Assembly (NCBI RefSeq): GCF_036373705.1
Contig: NC_089863.1
Location: forward strand, 5,949,357-6,013,356
Reading direction: 5' to 3'
DNA from: Amia ocellicauda
Taxonomy: Eukaryota > Chordata > Actinopteri > Amiiformes > Amiidae
DNA: 64,000 nucleotides
Part shown: positions 46,443-58,794 of the stretch, piece after piece
Layout of the letters: each line of letters begins with the position of its first letter
Numbering within the stretch: position 1 is the stretch's first letter
The notes under the pieces: generated by a model
What the model was told of the DNA's origin: nothing
The model's input: the letters and a program-made list of their open reading frames with translations, nothing else
Database searches by the model: none
Position numbers and translations under genes: made by a program

Positions 46443-49400
46443 ATGACTTCAGCCTCGACAAAGGTAGGTAATGGTCATTCAAACCGGTCATCTATACTGT
46501 GCATGCAGTGAAAAACAGAAAAACAGTCCGTCTCTGTCTCTCTATATATACATATAAATTAGAAATGCATAATTTGATGCCACTTTCTGTGCAGTTGTCT
46601 AGGGATAACTTTGAAACACTGACTTTTGCAATGATCTGTTTTATGGAGTGCGCACTTTTTGTTGTTCTTTGGGACAACCACAGTATCCACATCAGTGTTT
46701 CCATTGCGGGTATAGGTCGGCCCTTGTGTTTGTGTTTACATCGCTGTAAAGTAACTGTTTTCGCCGAGCAGAGATACAATGTATCGGCGCATCACTGTTG
46801 CACACACGGCAGCGCTGTTATTTTTGGTCGCCTCTTCATTGATCGCATAGTTGGACACACATAACCCCCAGAAAGGAAAAAAAGAAAAAAAACAATAACG
46901 GGCAACTTTTGCGTGTATTTGTTTGTCATTACAAATCTGTGCGTGGATTAAAAAAAAAAAAAAAAGTTTATAAACTTTATTGGCTCTTCGGAACTGAGCC
47001 GCTTCGTGGCGCTGTACGTTTGTGGGATTTTTGTTTTGCCTCACCATCCCCATCTCTTTATTTCCAGACACACTGCTCATCACCTTCTGAGATGCCTATT
47101 CATATCTTAAACCAGCTGAAAGTTACTTTCCTGCTTCAGCTTAATAACGAGCAATCCCCCCATATACAACAAATGAACCCCTCATTCGCATAATTGGTAT
47201 TATTTCTGGTGATCTGCAAACAACTTGGTTTGTTTTTAAGAGACTGATTTGACTCTCCCCCACAGGCAACTCACAATTAGTAGCATTTGCGTTTTAAACT
47301 TTGCATCTAACTGAAAAGTTACACAGTGTAGGGAAGGGGGTGGGGACCACAATTGCAGTGCAGTTGTGTAACAGAGGAGTAAAAGCATTTCACTGCTGCC
47401 GTCTTTGAATGGGGAGCATTGGGCTTGAGCTGGGGATTAGAGATGCGATCTTGTGCTGTGGGCAGTGTGATTGTGACCGTGACTAGGTTGCACAAGCACA
47501 GTTCATCTCCACTTTGTCCCTCACTGTCTCTCCCGCTCCATCACTGTGCATCTGTCTTTCCCTGTCTCTCCCTCACTGTCTTGCTTACTCTCTCCTTGAT
47601 TGTGCGTGTCTTTCTCTTCCCATCTCCTGTCTTGTCTCCTTGGCCATCTCTCTCCCTCACTGTGTGTATGTTCCAGGTAGGGGAGATCTTCTCGGCGGCG
47701 GGCGCTGCCTTCACCAAGCTGGGCGAGCTGACCATGCAGCTGCACCCTGTGGCCGACTCCAGCCCTGCGGGGTAAGTCTGACCAGCACACTGCACTCCAC
47801 ACACACACACACACTTGGCACCTGGCACACCACACCAAGTACCAGTCTGATGACACGCGCCCTGATTTGTAGCGCCCTGGCTTTCTGGGCATGAGTCTAG
47901 AGAGGGTGGGTGAGATGCCCTGCCATGCACTGAACCAACCAAACGGGGCTCTGTCCCTCTCCGGGGATGAGCTAAGCTGAGCTTTGTGGGACCAGACAGG
48001 CGACCCCTAAGGGCTTTGAAACGTGTGGCGATAAGTGGGCGAGTATTCTGATGGCCCTTGCAACGTGTGGCCCTCGCCGCGCGATAACAGTCGGTGGATC
48101 GACACGGGTAAGGCGTGCTTACCTGTTAATTGTCAAAAACACACCCCATCCTATCAAGACAACTTTAGAGACGATTGGGAATTTGTTTACATCGCATTAG
48201 GGGGTGCCAGTGGTAGTTTTCTGATCCACTGATGCTCTGATAGTTGCTTGTTATCCTCCTGCGTTACCTTCTTTTGAATAAAATAAAAAGACAATGGAAA
48301 ACGTGCCTTTTGGGGGCAATGGGGAGGTGGGATTCGGCCACACCTGGAAGGAAACGGATGTCAGTTTTTAAAAAGGGTTAAAAAGATTGATTTTGAATTG
48401 TGGGGGGGGGGGCACGGCGCCTGTCCGATTCGGCAGCACTAATCTAAGCCAAATCTAGTGATGGGAAACGATTATATGAAAATGTATTCAAGTGAAAGTC
48501 AGATAAACGTTTTCACTCATTTGTTTTCATCCACCACGTTTGTGGGGGCGGCCATCTTGGTGGCTTCGACCTGTTAAATCCTGCCCCGTAGCCCAGATCT
48601 CGCGAGAGGCGAAGAAAGCGGGCTGCTCAACTCGACAAGCAGAAGGACATTTGATCTGGTTCCCATTAGGCCCCAGAATGAGCTGAATTAGGGAGGCAGG
48701 GGGGGGACATCAACGTGGCCTGTGACTTCAGGGCGGTGCATGATCGGTTACAGGAGGCAGCTACATTTTGATTAGATGGGGTAGGGGGTGAGTGAAGGCA
48801 TTCATCCACCACAATCCCCCCCAGCGCTAGCGAGCCGCCGCGTGCCATTGCCCTGAGTGTGCTGTGTCTCCGCAGGGCCAAGTGGACGGACACGGAGATC
48901 GAGATGCTGCGCACGGCGGTCCGGCGCTTCGGGGACGACCTCAACAAAATCAGCTCCGTCATCAAGGACCGCACTGTGTAAGGACCCCCTCGCTCCCTCC
49001 CACCTCGCCGCTCGTGGCCGGCTTATACCTCTGCCATCAGCCCCCGCCTCCAGGGCCCGGGGGGTTTCAATCGTCCAGCCCGGGAATCGACCCCAGAGCG
49101 GCCGTTCGAACCCTAAGCGTCCCGTTTCTCCCCCCAAACGCCACAGTAACCAAGCGAGCGAGTGCCCAAGTGACCATGCATCCCTCTGTCAGTGTCGTCT
49201 CCTGCCCGGCTCTCCGGTTTCTGATGTATTACGTTTTTTTTTCCACTCTTTGCTCAGCACAGAATATGTGGCGTTCACTGCGACCTTCACACCGCTGTAA
49301 TCGCAACGTTGCGCTCCACTGCCTCACCAGAGTAGTTGTTTGTATGAGTAACTTTGGATAAACTAAGTCTCTCTCTCTTTCTCTCTGCCCTTTACATGAG

Positions 49401-50349
49401 TATTGCCAAAGCACGTATGATTCAGGTGAAAATATATACAAAATAAACAAGAGAATGGATATATTTATAGATAATAAAGTAAAAATAATGAATTAAAAAT
49501 ATAAATGAATAATATACATAGATCATAAGTAGTAATGAAAACAAAATTTGAACTTAATTGAACTAATTTGCTTACATTTGACTTTTTAAATTGTGTAACT
49601 GATAATAAGTTGGTCCTTAATGCATTCCTCATACAATTTTATACTTAAGCCCTAAGGTTTAAAATAATTAAAAGGAAATCATTAGTGCAATTAAGTAATT
49701 GAGCTCGTTTGGAACAAAAACAAGCAGGGTAGGTTTGGGAACCGCCGATCTGTGATAAAGGGGGCTGTTTGGTGTAATGAAGGGATGGGGGAGGTTATGT
49801 CCTACGTGAGTCCAGCCAGCGAAGCTCATCTCGGGAGAGCGATGGTTCAGTGGTGGTGCCAAATGTGGGCGAGATGGGAAGTAGCCAGAGAGTCCATTGA
49901 TGTGATATTGAACCCCTTTGCCGCCCCATCGGCATCCCTCTTGTGGCAAAAATTATACCACCCCCTTAGAAAGCCCCCCCCTTCTGGACTCTGCTTCTGA
50001 CCTGGAGGAAGCGTGAACTCGGCTCTTCTGGTCTAAAGATGTTCTGGGCTGGAGGTCGGTGGGTCACTTCCTGTGGCGCCGCCGGCACTTCCAGGAAGAG
50101 AGAATTTCCGTAGCCTCCGAAAATGACAGGCGTGTGTTTACATTTATACACGGTCTCACATTGCTGTGTGTGTGTCAGTCTGTACATAACCCTGTGTATA
50201 GGTGTGTATAACCCTGTGTGTTTTGCTCTGTTGGTGTGTGTGTGTGCGTGTATATATAACCCTGTGTGTTTGTGTCAGTGTGTGTGTGTATAACCCTGTG
50301 TGTTTTGCTCTGTGTGTGTGTGTGTGCGTGTATAACTCTGTGTGTTTTG

Positions 50350-50392
<43 letters not shown>

Positions 50393-50615
50393 ACCCTGTG
50401 TGTTTTGCTGTGTGTGTGTGTTCGTGTATAACCCTGTGTGTTTTGCTGTGTGTCAGTGTGTGTGTGTGTGTATAACCCTGTGTTTGTGTCAGTGTGTGTG
50501 TGTATAACCCTGTGTGTTTTGCTCTGTGTGTGTGTGTGTGTGCGCGTGTATAACCCTGTGTGTTTTGCTGTGTGTGTGTGTGTTCGTGTATAACCCTGTG
50601 TGTTTTGCTGTGTGT

Positions 50616-50650
<35 letters not shown>

Positions 50651-50821
50651 ACCCTGTGTTTGTGTCAGTGTGTGTGTGTATAACCCTGTGTGTTTTGCTC
50701 TGTTGGTGTGTGTGTGTGCGTGTATATATAACCCTGTGTGTTTGTGTCAGTGTGTGTGTGTATAACCCTGTGTGTTTTGCTCTGTGTGTGTGTGTGTGCG
50801 TGTATAACTCTGTGTGTTTTG

Positions 50822-50884
<63 letters not shown>

Positions 50885-51109
50885 ACCCTGTGTGTTTTGC
50901 TGTGTGTGTGTGTTCGTGTATAACCCTGTGTGTTTTGCTGTGTGTCAGTGTGTGTGTGTGTGTATAACCCTGTGTTTGTGTCAGTGTGTGTGTGTATAAC
51001 CCTGTGTGTTTTGCTCTGTGTGTGTGTGTGTGTGTGCGCGTGTATAACCCTGTGTGTTTTGCTGTGTGTGTGTGTGTTCGTGTATAACCCTGTGTGTTTT
51101 GCTGTGTGT

Positions 51110-51148
<39 letters not shown>

Positions 51149-51377
51149 ACCCTGTGTTTGTGTCAGTGTGTGTGTGTATAACCCTGTGTGTTTTGCTCTG
51201 TGTGTGTGTGTGCGTGTATAACCCTGTGTGTTTTGCTGTGTGTCAGTGTGTGTGTGTGTGTGTATAACCCTGTGTGTTTTGCTCTGTGTGTGTGTGTGTG
51301 TGTGCGCGTGTATAACCCTGTGTGTTTTGCTGTGTGTGTGTGTGTTCATGTATAACCCTGTGTGTTTTGCTGTGTGT

Positions 51378-51428
<51 letters not shown>

Positions 51429-52387
51429 ACCCTGTGTTTGTGTCAGTGTGTGTGTGTATAACCCTGTGTGTTTTGCTGTGTGTGTGTGTGTTCATGTATA
51501 ACCCTGTGTGTTTTGCTGTGTCAGTGTGTGTGTGTATAACCCTGTGTGTTTTGCTCTGTGCTCCAAAGCAGCGCCCAGATAAAGAGCACGGTGAAGCGGA
51601 AGCTGTATGAGGGCAGTGGGGTGCCCCTCTCCTCAGACTCGCCCAAGAAGACGCCCAAGAAGTCGCAGGTCAGCGTGGCCCCCGCCCCGGCCGTCATCAC
51701 CGTGCCGACCTCGCAGGTGGTCGTGACGACCTCGCTGCAGGACCCGTCCCCCGCCCCCCCGGCCATTAAGAAACAGAAGACGGCAGGTGAGACCAGCCGA
51801 CTGACTGATGAACACTGGGATGGGCAGAGTGGAAACTGAACACAACAATACGCTTCTTTACAGAGAGTCATCACAATCTGAACAAACTCCCCAGCGATGT
51901 GATAGAAGCTGAAAATTTGGGATCATTTAAAAATAGACTGGATAGGATCCTTGGATCACTTGGTTATTAATGGAAACCAAACGAGCACGATGGGTCGAAT
52001 GGCCTCCTCTCGTTTGTAAACTTTCTTATGTTCTAATAGCCCCTGTATCGTAGGCCATAGGAAAGTACAGCCCTAAAAATCAGTTTAAAATTAGTCAGGG
52101 TTGTTTTCGAGGTTGTTGTCTGTGTCAGAGCGAGTCTCCTGCTGAGAGGGCAGTCTGGCCAGGTGAGCAGGGGGCTGTGCTGGGCTGGCAGGAGTCGCTC
52201 ACTGTGTGCGTCTCCCTGTGTCCCTGTCCCGTGTGTGTGTGCGTGTCCCTGCGTGTCTGTTCCAGCAGACGTGACCCTGAGTGCCCTCAACGACTCGGAC
52301 GTTAACAGCGACCTGGTGGACATCGAGGGGCTGGGGGAGGGGTCTGCCTCCAAGAAACTGAACTTCGATCAAGGTGAGCTCCCCTGT

Positions 52388-52425
<38 letters not shown>

Positions 52426-52603
52426 CTGTCTGACTGTGCTGTTGCTCTCCCCCCCAACTGTGTTCTTTCATCCCCTCTGTTTCTGTCACTCTCTCTCTCT
52501 CTCGTCCTTACACTGTGCTGTGTGTTTGTGTTCCACAGACAGCCTCAATCTGGACTCCAGTCTGATCATGAACTCCAGTGACCTCCCCCTCCTCTCACGC
52601 TGA
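46443..52603 (+). CDS. bap18: BAP18 (C17orf49), SANT-domain chromatin protein, 6 exons
   Basis: Exons 46443-46463, 47677-47771, 48876-48977, 51572-51786, 52269-52373 and 52539-52603; 193 residues against 172 in human. Residues 1-39 include the conserved [20 protein letters not shown]. Residues 40-86 form a SANT/Myb-like domain ([39 protein letters not shown]). A basic Ser/Pro/Lys stretch follows, and then the conserved [20 protein letters not shown] and KKLNFDQ. Mammalian BAP18 is found with BPTF/NURF and MLL1-WDR5 complexes at promoters marked by H3K4me3. Here exon 6 adds a C-terminus, [20 protein letters not shown], that in the human form I recall is much shorter. Exon 1 codes only seven residues. 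The exon-5 acceptor is a tandem CAGCAG, allowing a one-residue Ala insertion. Confidence 0.94.
50168..51561 (+). repeat. Minisatellite abutting the BAP18 exon-4 acceptor
   Basis: Tandem units share TATAACCCTGTGTGTTTTGC followed by TGTGTG runs of varying length with CAGTG or CGTG interruptions. A longer-range period is visible: the stretch from 50221 recurs from 50693, a shift of 472 bases, so blocks of units were copied together. The last unit ends at about 51560, and CTCCAAAGCAG then closes the intron. Confidence 0.93.
51855..52038 (+). mobile_element. LINE 3' end in BAP18 intron 4
   Basis: This is the same 3' end as in the inverted pair at 39233-39838. It reads through AACTCCCCAGCGATGTG, AGACTGGATAGGATCCTTGG, GAATGGCCTCCTCTCG and TTTCTTATGTTC. 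Strong 5' truncation is evident. Confidence 0.7.
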
Positions 52604-53750
52604 CCCCCCCCATCAGACCCTATGGCTCTCCCCCAACCCCACCCTCCCCCCGCCACCACCTCACCGCACCGCACCATCGCCCAGTGAGGAGCTGTCACCC
52701 CAACACCAGGACACCGGATCACACTGGACCGGACAGTAATGGGGGCCGAGTCTCTATACACCCCACCACCCATTCCCCACACTGTTTGGGGTGGGGGGGC
52801 GAGGCACAGGGACACAGGGATATTTGTCCCCGTCCCTTGTTCTTCTAGGCCGAGGACGGACTCTGATAGAGGCATGTCTGACGTTCCCACTCCGGCCTTC
52901 AATTCACCTTCTGAAATCAAATGCAACTTTCTAACAAAAACAAAATGAACACAAACTGCCCTCCAGTTTTATATATGGGGGTGGTGGGGTGGGGGCACAT
53001 GGACACAGCTGGAGTGTGAAGACATTCTCGGTGTCGGAGAGCAAGGGGCTGTGTTTTTTTACCACGTTTTCGGGATCTTTTCTTCCCTGAGGATCGGGGT
53101 TTTGGTCGGTTTGGGTCGAACCTCCTCGTCAATCGGACTTTTCAAAGGACTACATACACCTCTAACGGCAGAACCCGGGCTTTTGGACTGGACAGCGTGC
53201 AGCTATATATATTTTTTTTTAACCGAGTTCAAACTGAATCAGCCCAAACCCAAAGAGCTGAACTGAGTTGTAGCCCCTGCATTGTTGGTTTTCCCTCTTC
53301 GGTTTGAATTGTACGTCTTTTCTCGGTGGTTATCTCTAAAGCAAATAGTTTTTAGATTTAAATGCAGGTCAGCTGAGGCCTTCAGTGCGACACACTCTCT
53401 TCCGCTGTAGATCATGAGATAAGGGACAGTTTGCAAATTGTTTAAGCTTTTTAAAACTTTTTTTTGTGCTTGATTGAGATACAGCCACATCCTGCGCTTT
53501 GTGGCCAGGTGGCGGTTTGGGGCACAAAGGGGTTTTTATTTCTCAGACACCTTTTGCTGGCAGTTCACGGTTTAGTACTTTCATTTTTTCGTAATCTTAT
53601 TTTTTTGTTTGTTTTAAGGCTCGTAGTCAAAGCTGAGAGGTGCAAGAAAGTATATGAAAAACAAACTAAATTCATGGCCCATTTTTGCCACCCACCATAT
53701 TCTGGAACGTTGGGTCAGAACTATTGTTGTTGGAATTCCAAGAACTGACA

Positions 53751-53756
53751 AATAAA
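53751..53756 (+). terminator. bap18: BAP18 polyadenylation signal, proximal
   Basis: AATAAA about 1.15 kb after the stop codon. A second hexamer at 54148-54153, followed by a GT-rich stretch, could give a longer 3' UTR. Confidence 0.5.
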
Positions 53757-54147
53757 CTACAGGGGTGTTCTAGATCAAGCACACCACCTCCTATCGTGGT
53801 GTTTTTTCCAGCCATTCCTGTCTCATCCACGGCAACATCCTCGAGCCACTGAAGTACAGGGGAGGGGCCACCTCTGCATTTTTTTTTTTTTCTTGACTAT
53901 TGCATTGCAATCATATAATGAGCTGAACTTTTCCATGTTTATGTGTTTTTTTTTTAATCCATGACGCCCCGTTCCCCTGCCAATGTCTCAGTCTGAGGTT
54001 GTCCTGCGCCGCTTCTGACCAGACGCACTGAATCCCATACTTTGCAGAGCTTTGTAAAATCATGGCTTTAAGGGTGAATTTGAATTTGTTTTTTATCTTG
54101 CTATATAATATCAGTTGCAGTTTTTCCCCTTGTCTATAAAACATTTT

Positions 54148-54153
54148 AATAAA
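54148..54153 (+). terminator. bap18: BAP18 polyadenylation signal, distal
   Basis: AATAAA followed within 15 bases by TTGTTTTGGTGT, a typical GT-rich downstream element, making it the better of the two candidates. Confidence 0.55.
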
Positions 54154-56310
54154 TATTGTTTTGGTGTAACTTGTAGATAATGTTTGATAGCTATCGGCCT
54201 TGTGTAATCCATTTGTACAACCGTGTAATAACGAGTGAGTTTTTAAAAAGCAGAGTGATGTGACTGTAGTAAACGTCTCATTTTAAACAACGCCCCACTG
54301 CTGCTGTCTTCATTGCGTCTCATCACGGGAGGGGGGGTTTCTGTTCCAGCCTGGGCCCCGACGAAAGGGTACCTGCCTTACAAATTAATGATGCTCTAAA
54401 GGATATCCATCTCAACCACTGAAGGCAGTTCCCCCCCACGTTTGGTCGAGAATATTTATGCCGACATTGATTAACCAGGTCGGAATCTGTAAATAAATTC
54501 CTGTATGTCAGCATGACTTTTGACCTGAGTGAATATTTGCAAATATGTCAGCGCTCTCGAGTGGGATGCAGTGTGGCATGATGTGCAACTTTAACAAGTT
54601 GTGACTGGTCAGTGGCAGGTTGTACAGAAACCTTCTAATACATCAACTTTTTCTTTTATAAAATGTTTTTCTAGTTTTTGTCATAGGATTGGAAACTTAG
54701 CTTACTTGTATGATAACCTGTACTGTACATATGCACATAGTTTATAAGAGCGTGATCTGTTTTGATGCCCAGACAGCTCATGAAATGTCTGTGCCTAATT
54801 GGTTCGGTCCCATGTTCATGTTGACCACAGCTACCCGTGATGCAGTGGAGCCCGAACATTCCCGTAGATCCCCTACTCAGTAAGTTTTGTCCGTCACACT
54901 CGTTTGCCAATTTCAAAAGACTGGGAACATGTGGAAGTAATTGATCAATTAAGCAAATAACATGTTCAATTAAGGGACCGCTGGTCATTGAGGGCTGAAA
55001 AGGGGTAGTTCATTTTCTTTATAACAAATCTCTTAAACAATTTAATAAATCGCCTGCTTAATTGATGACAGATTGTTCCAGATGTTAAGGAAGTGACAAT
55101 TAAAGGTTACCTATAAAACCTGTTGGGTAGAGGCACTCAAGGACTGGGTTTAGGCAGCAGTGCCTTAATGCAACTTGTAATTGAACTCAGAATCTTGACA
55201 ATAAAGTTTGAGAAGTGTGATTGTGAAACACATGGCAGAGTGATTAACACTGGGGTTGGTGGTGGTGGTCCGGGAGGGCCCCAATGCACTTAATCTGACA
55301 GGTCACCCTCAATCCCCAGTGTGTGAATGCTGGGAACACGTGTGGGTCGTTAATCAATTAAACCAGTTGGGCAAAAGGAAACTTGCCTTAGAAGCTGCAG
55401 GTGTTCACATGGTGGCGCCCAATGCTTTCTACAGGACTGTGTTTATCCCACCACCTCCTAAGGGGCTCAGGGTGACACTTCCAGTTGTGTATGGATGGGT
55501 GACAGAAGGGGGACCTTGAAACCTGCTGCCATGAGGCTCTGACAGCCACCCACACAGGGGGCGTCCCAGCAGCCTGGACAGCTCGCTGCAAAGGCTGGGG
55601 AAAGGTTGGGTTATGATGGGGAGGGTGACCATGCATCTTTCTGGGACACAGAGGGGAAGAGGAGCAGGATTTTGCTTTTGCCTCAGAAGGGCAAGATATC
55701 CGTGTTTCAATCAGGCGGCTAAGTGGAGTCTGGGAACAAAAACTAATTGGAAAGGCGGATATTTTTGAATTGCTGAGTTCCCCCGTCTTGTTTATGGTTT
55801 GGTGTCATCTATTCATCTCCTGGTAATTAATAATTTAAAAGAAGTGTAAGGCATCCTGGTCACCCTAGTCCCAGCTCCCTGACAGTCTAGTGTTATGGCG
55901 CACGGACACACTCCTGCTCTCCCATTGAGACCAATAAAAACTCCCAATGGGTTTTCATTCCTTTATTTATTCATCAACTCGTACAGAAAGAGATTCATCA
56001 GTATTACAGCAGTACACAAAACTGTATATTAACAGGATAAGGCCTGGAGCCGTAGTGCCAACCCTGGTCCTCTGGGACTTCGGTGGGAAGACAGCTGAAA
56101 CCGCCACAGCTGACCAGCAAAGAAGACGGTCGAGCGGATGGCAAAGAAATCATGCAGAGAAAGCCGAGACCTTTTGAAAGAGCCGCTGCCCATGTGAAAT
56201 GGACACAGAATGCACATCTGTTACTGACCCTTAAATCATCGTAGAGGGTTGGACTATTGACAACCGAACCCAGAATCGGACTTGCCGGTGTCTGGCTGGG
56301 CTGGGTGAGT
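54154..56310. other. Intergenic downstream of BAP18
   Basis: No coding exon is recognised. Bases 54900-55010 and 55250-55380 hold copies of the dispersed repeat also seen at 6400-6600 (GGGAACA, ATCAATTAAGC words). The stretch is probably inside, or 3' of, the primary transcript of the microRNA pair on -. Confidence 0.4.
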
Positions 56311-56393
56311 GTCTGCCTCACTGGAGCAGCACAAACCATACTGGGGACAGGGGACAGCTCCCAATATTGATGTGCTGCTGCAGCCTTGCAGAC
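56311..56393 (-). ncRNA. miR-15/16-family hairpin (miR-195 / miR-457-like)
   Basis: On - the sequence folds into a long hairpin. The 5p arm at 56359-56380 has the family core AGCAGCAC and continues ATCAATATTGG. The 3p arm at 56324-56343 carries TGTGCTGCT. Nine bases of AGCAGCACA pair perfectly with TGTGCTGCT, TATTGGG pairs with CCCAGTA (one G-U), and the base closes with GTCTGC/GCAGAC. The 5p sequence closely matches fish miR-457a as I recall it and is miR-195-like in position. Targets in this family include cyclins and BCL2-type mRNAs. Confidence 0.85.
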
Positions 56394-57005
56394 TACAGAC
56401 GGCCACAGGGGGCAGGGATAACCCCCCAACACACACACACACACACTGTACTGAAAATATACTGTGAGGTTAATTATATACTACAATATATTTTCAACTC
56501 ATAACATGAAAAAATGGACGGCAGATTGAATATTTGACAGATATCCCTTATATTCTAAATATACACAAAAGGAGGCAGTTTCGCCATACGAACAATATAA
56601 TGATGACACGTCTAATAATACAGGTATGTTCTGTGTGGGTGCACACACACCACAGGAAGCTAGAGTGGTGACATCAAACGTCACGAGACACACAGCGACG
56701 GGGATGACACGGGCCGCCCCAAGGTCACACAGCACACCAGCACTGGCTGAAATTGATTACGACACAACACGGGATCTAAAGAGATGGTTACAAAAAAGCT
56801 GCACATCTTGAGGAATGGGTAGGAGCGGGTATATACAAGGAGACTGTGCTTTCGTTTCGTTTTGAATGTACAGGGGGATGTTCTTCTCGTCGACCCATTT
56901 CCAATGACTCATCGCAAATCTCCGCAGAGATAGTCGGTGGGGTTGCTGTGGGGAGTGAGCACACCTCTTGTTCTTTACCAAATCAAATCAAATCCTAAAC
57001 AGAGT

Positions 57006-57150
57006 GTGGGTAGCATTGGTACTTTACCTAGATTGCTCCAGTAAATGCCCAGCTGTATAAAGAGGTACAGAGGTAAAAATAATGTGATATGTTGTAACGA
57101 TTGTAAGTCACCCTGGATAAGGGTGTCTGCTAAGAAATAGTGTAATAATT
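57006..57150 (+). mobile_element. SINE, 5' truncated, with conserved tail
   Basis: Starts within the body (TACTTTACCTAGATTGCTCC) and runs to the tail GTAAGTCACCCTGGATAAGG followed by GTGTCTGCTAAGAAATA. That tail is typical of fish SINEs mobilised by an L2/CR1-like LINE. It lies between the two microRNA hairpins. Confidence 0.7.
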
Positions 57151-57710
57151 GAAGACTTCATCCTCACCCCTATAGGCAAAGACCTATAGGTTTTTAATCT
57201 AGGGTGGAAATTGTTCACTTTTTGTGGTCAATTTAAAACTGAAGGGATATAATTTAAATATATTTGTCTGTTATAATACTAATACATCAGTAGAAATAAA
57301 CCTTGCCATATATTTCCCACCTATAAAATAAATCAATGGATTAGACTGAAATATATTGAAAATAGTTGCCTTATAGTTTTAATACACATAAAAAGGAACT
57401 ATTTCAGGCTGTGAAACATACAAGGAGCACACCTTCACACCACACGATAAAGATTTATTAAATGTGGTTTGTATGGGAAGTACCTCCATTTAGTTTTCGT
57501 TGGAGGGCGTTAGAAAAATATCAGAGACTGACATGGTTCGATTAATGAAAAAAAAAAAAAGACAAAACAACCATCCTATATCTTTTCTGTTTTCCATTTC
57601 TCATGCTTTTCTCGTCCTCGGTCCTTACCGTGCTTGACATTGCATCGCATCGGGTCCGGGTCAGTCGTGTTTGCCGTTTGACATCCATGGCGATGGTGGA
57701 TTGCCCGGTT

Positions 57711-57790
57711 CTCCCAGTAACAGCACACAATGGTTTGGACCTGTTCTGGGAGCCTTCAAATCATGATGTGCTGCTACAGGGCGGACTGGA
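57711..57790 (-). ncRNA. miR-15/16-family hairpin (miR-497 / miR-15-like)
   Basis: The 5p arm at 57755-57776 on - begins TAGCAGCACATCATGATTTG, and the 3p arm at 57717-57737 begins CAAACCATTGTG. TAGCAGCACA pairs with TGTGCTGTTA, and ATG and TTTG pair further toward the loop with two mismatches. The 3p start CAAACCA is shared with mammalian miR-497-3p, and the 5p is close to miR-15b. On - it is transcribed before the miR-195-like hairpin, the same order as human miR-497 then miR-195, though about 1.4 kb apart here against a few hundred bases in human. Confidence 0.82.
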
Positions 57791-58759
57791 GGCGTCCCGC
57801 TTCCGGCGCTCGACCCCTTGGCTCCAGGCCCCACCCCGTCCACGCACACCGAGACTCATCCATCCGAGCGACCCAGGGAGGCCCTAGTCTACACGAACCC
57901 CTGCTCTCGGGTTTTCTTAGGCTTGGTTTTCCTATCTCAGGACTTACCTTTGCGCTGTTGGCCCCTCCACCAAGGGCCACAGGAGAGGGGCCATGATCCT
58001 CCAGTCTCCCGGGGTTGCGGTGCCCACTCCGCTGCCCAGCCGACATGTGCGGCGGTGAGGTTGTAGCTGAGTTGTGCGTCTCTGTTTTCTGACAAATACG
58101 ACTGGAGACGAGCGCCGCACAACCGCGTGACCTCCATCACGTCCTCTGACTGCGGTGCATCCCACTGGCCCCTCTCTGGAGCTTCAGTCCATAACAGAGT
58201 AGGACTATTATTTTGCCTTTATACAGTACATTTAAAATTATAATCATATATATATATATATATATATTACCTAAACCTTCTATCCTATTGATTGTGTTAG
58301 TTGTGAATATTGTCTTCTCATGAATGTCGTTATAAACGCCCTCTGGTTATTTTACACGGTTTTGACAACATGGCCGGTGTTGCCACAACATGGCACTGTC
58401 CGGTGTGCTCGACTGCAACGCTGCCACAGCGCTACGGGCTCGACTGGGTTAGTACCAGTGCAGACATGAATTAACTGGGGAGGGGGAAAAAGTTTTTTAA
58501 AGTGTTTTTCATCACCGTAGCAAAGTGAACCTTCTTGTTTTTTTTTACCTTGGCTGGGATGTTTATCTGGGAGACCTATTTAAGTTTTTTCTGAATATGT
58601 TCACTCTCGGATAATTCATAGTTTTCTCTTGAATTTAATGACCTCGATCCTAGAACCACAACAGTCAAATGCAGTTGAAATGGGAGTGAGGCTGGCGTTG
58701 TCGCTGGTCTTACTACAAGAGTACCAAACACTATGACTGCCAATCAATGTGTTATTCAG

Positions 58760-58794
<35 letters not shown>

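Noticed and set aside
50202-51610. Cys/Val-rich open frames over the TG-rich array
   Set aside because: Low-complexity translation of a minisatellite inside a BAP18 intron.
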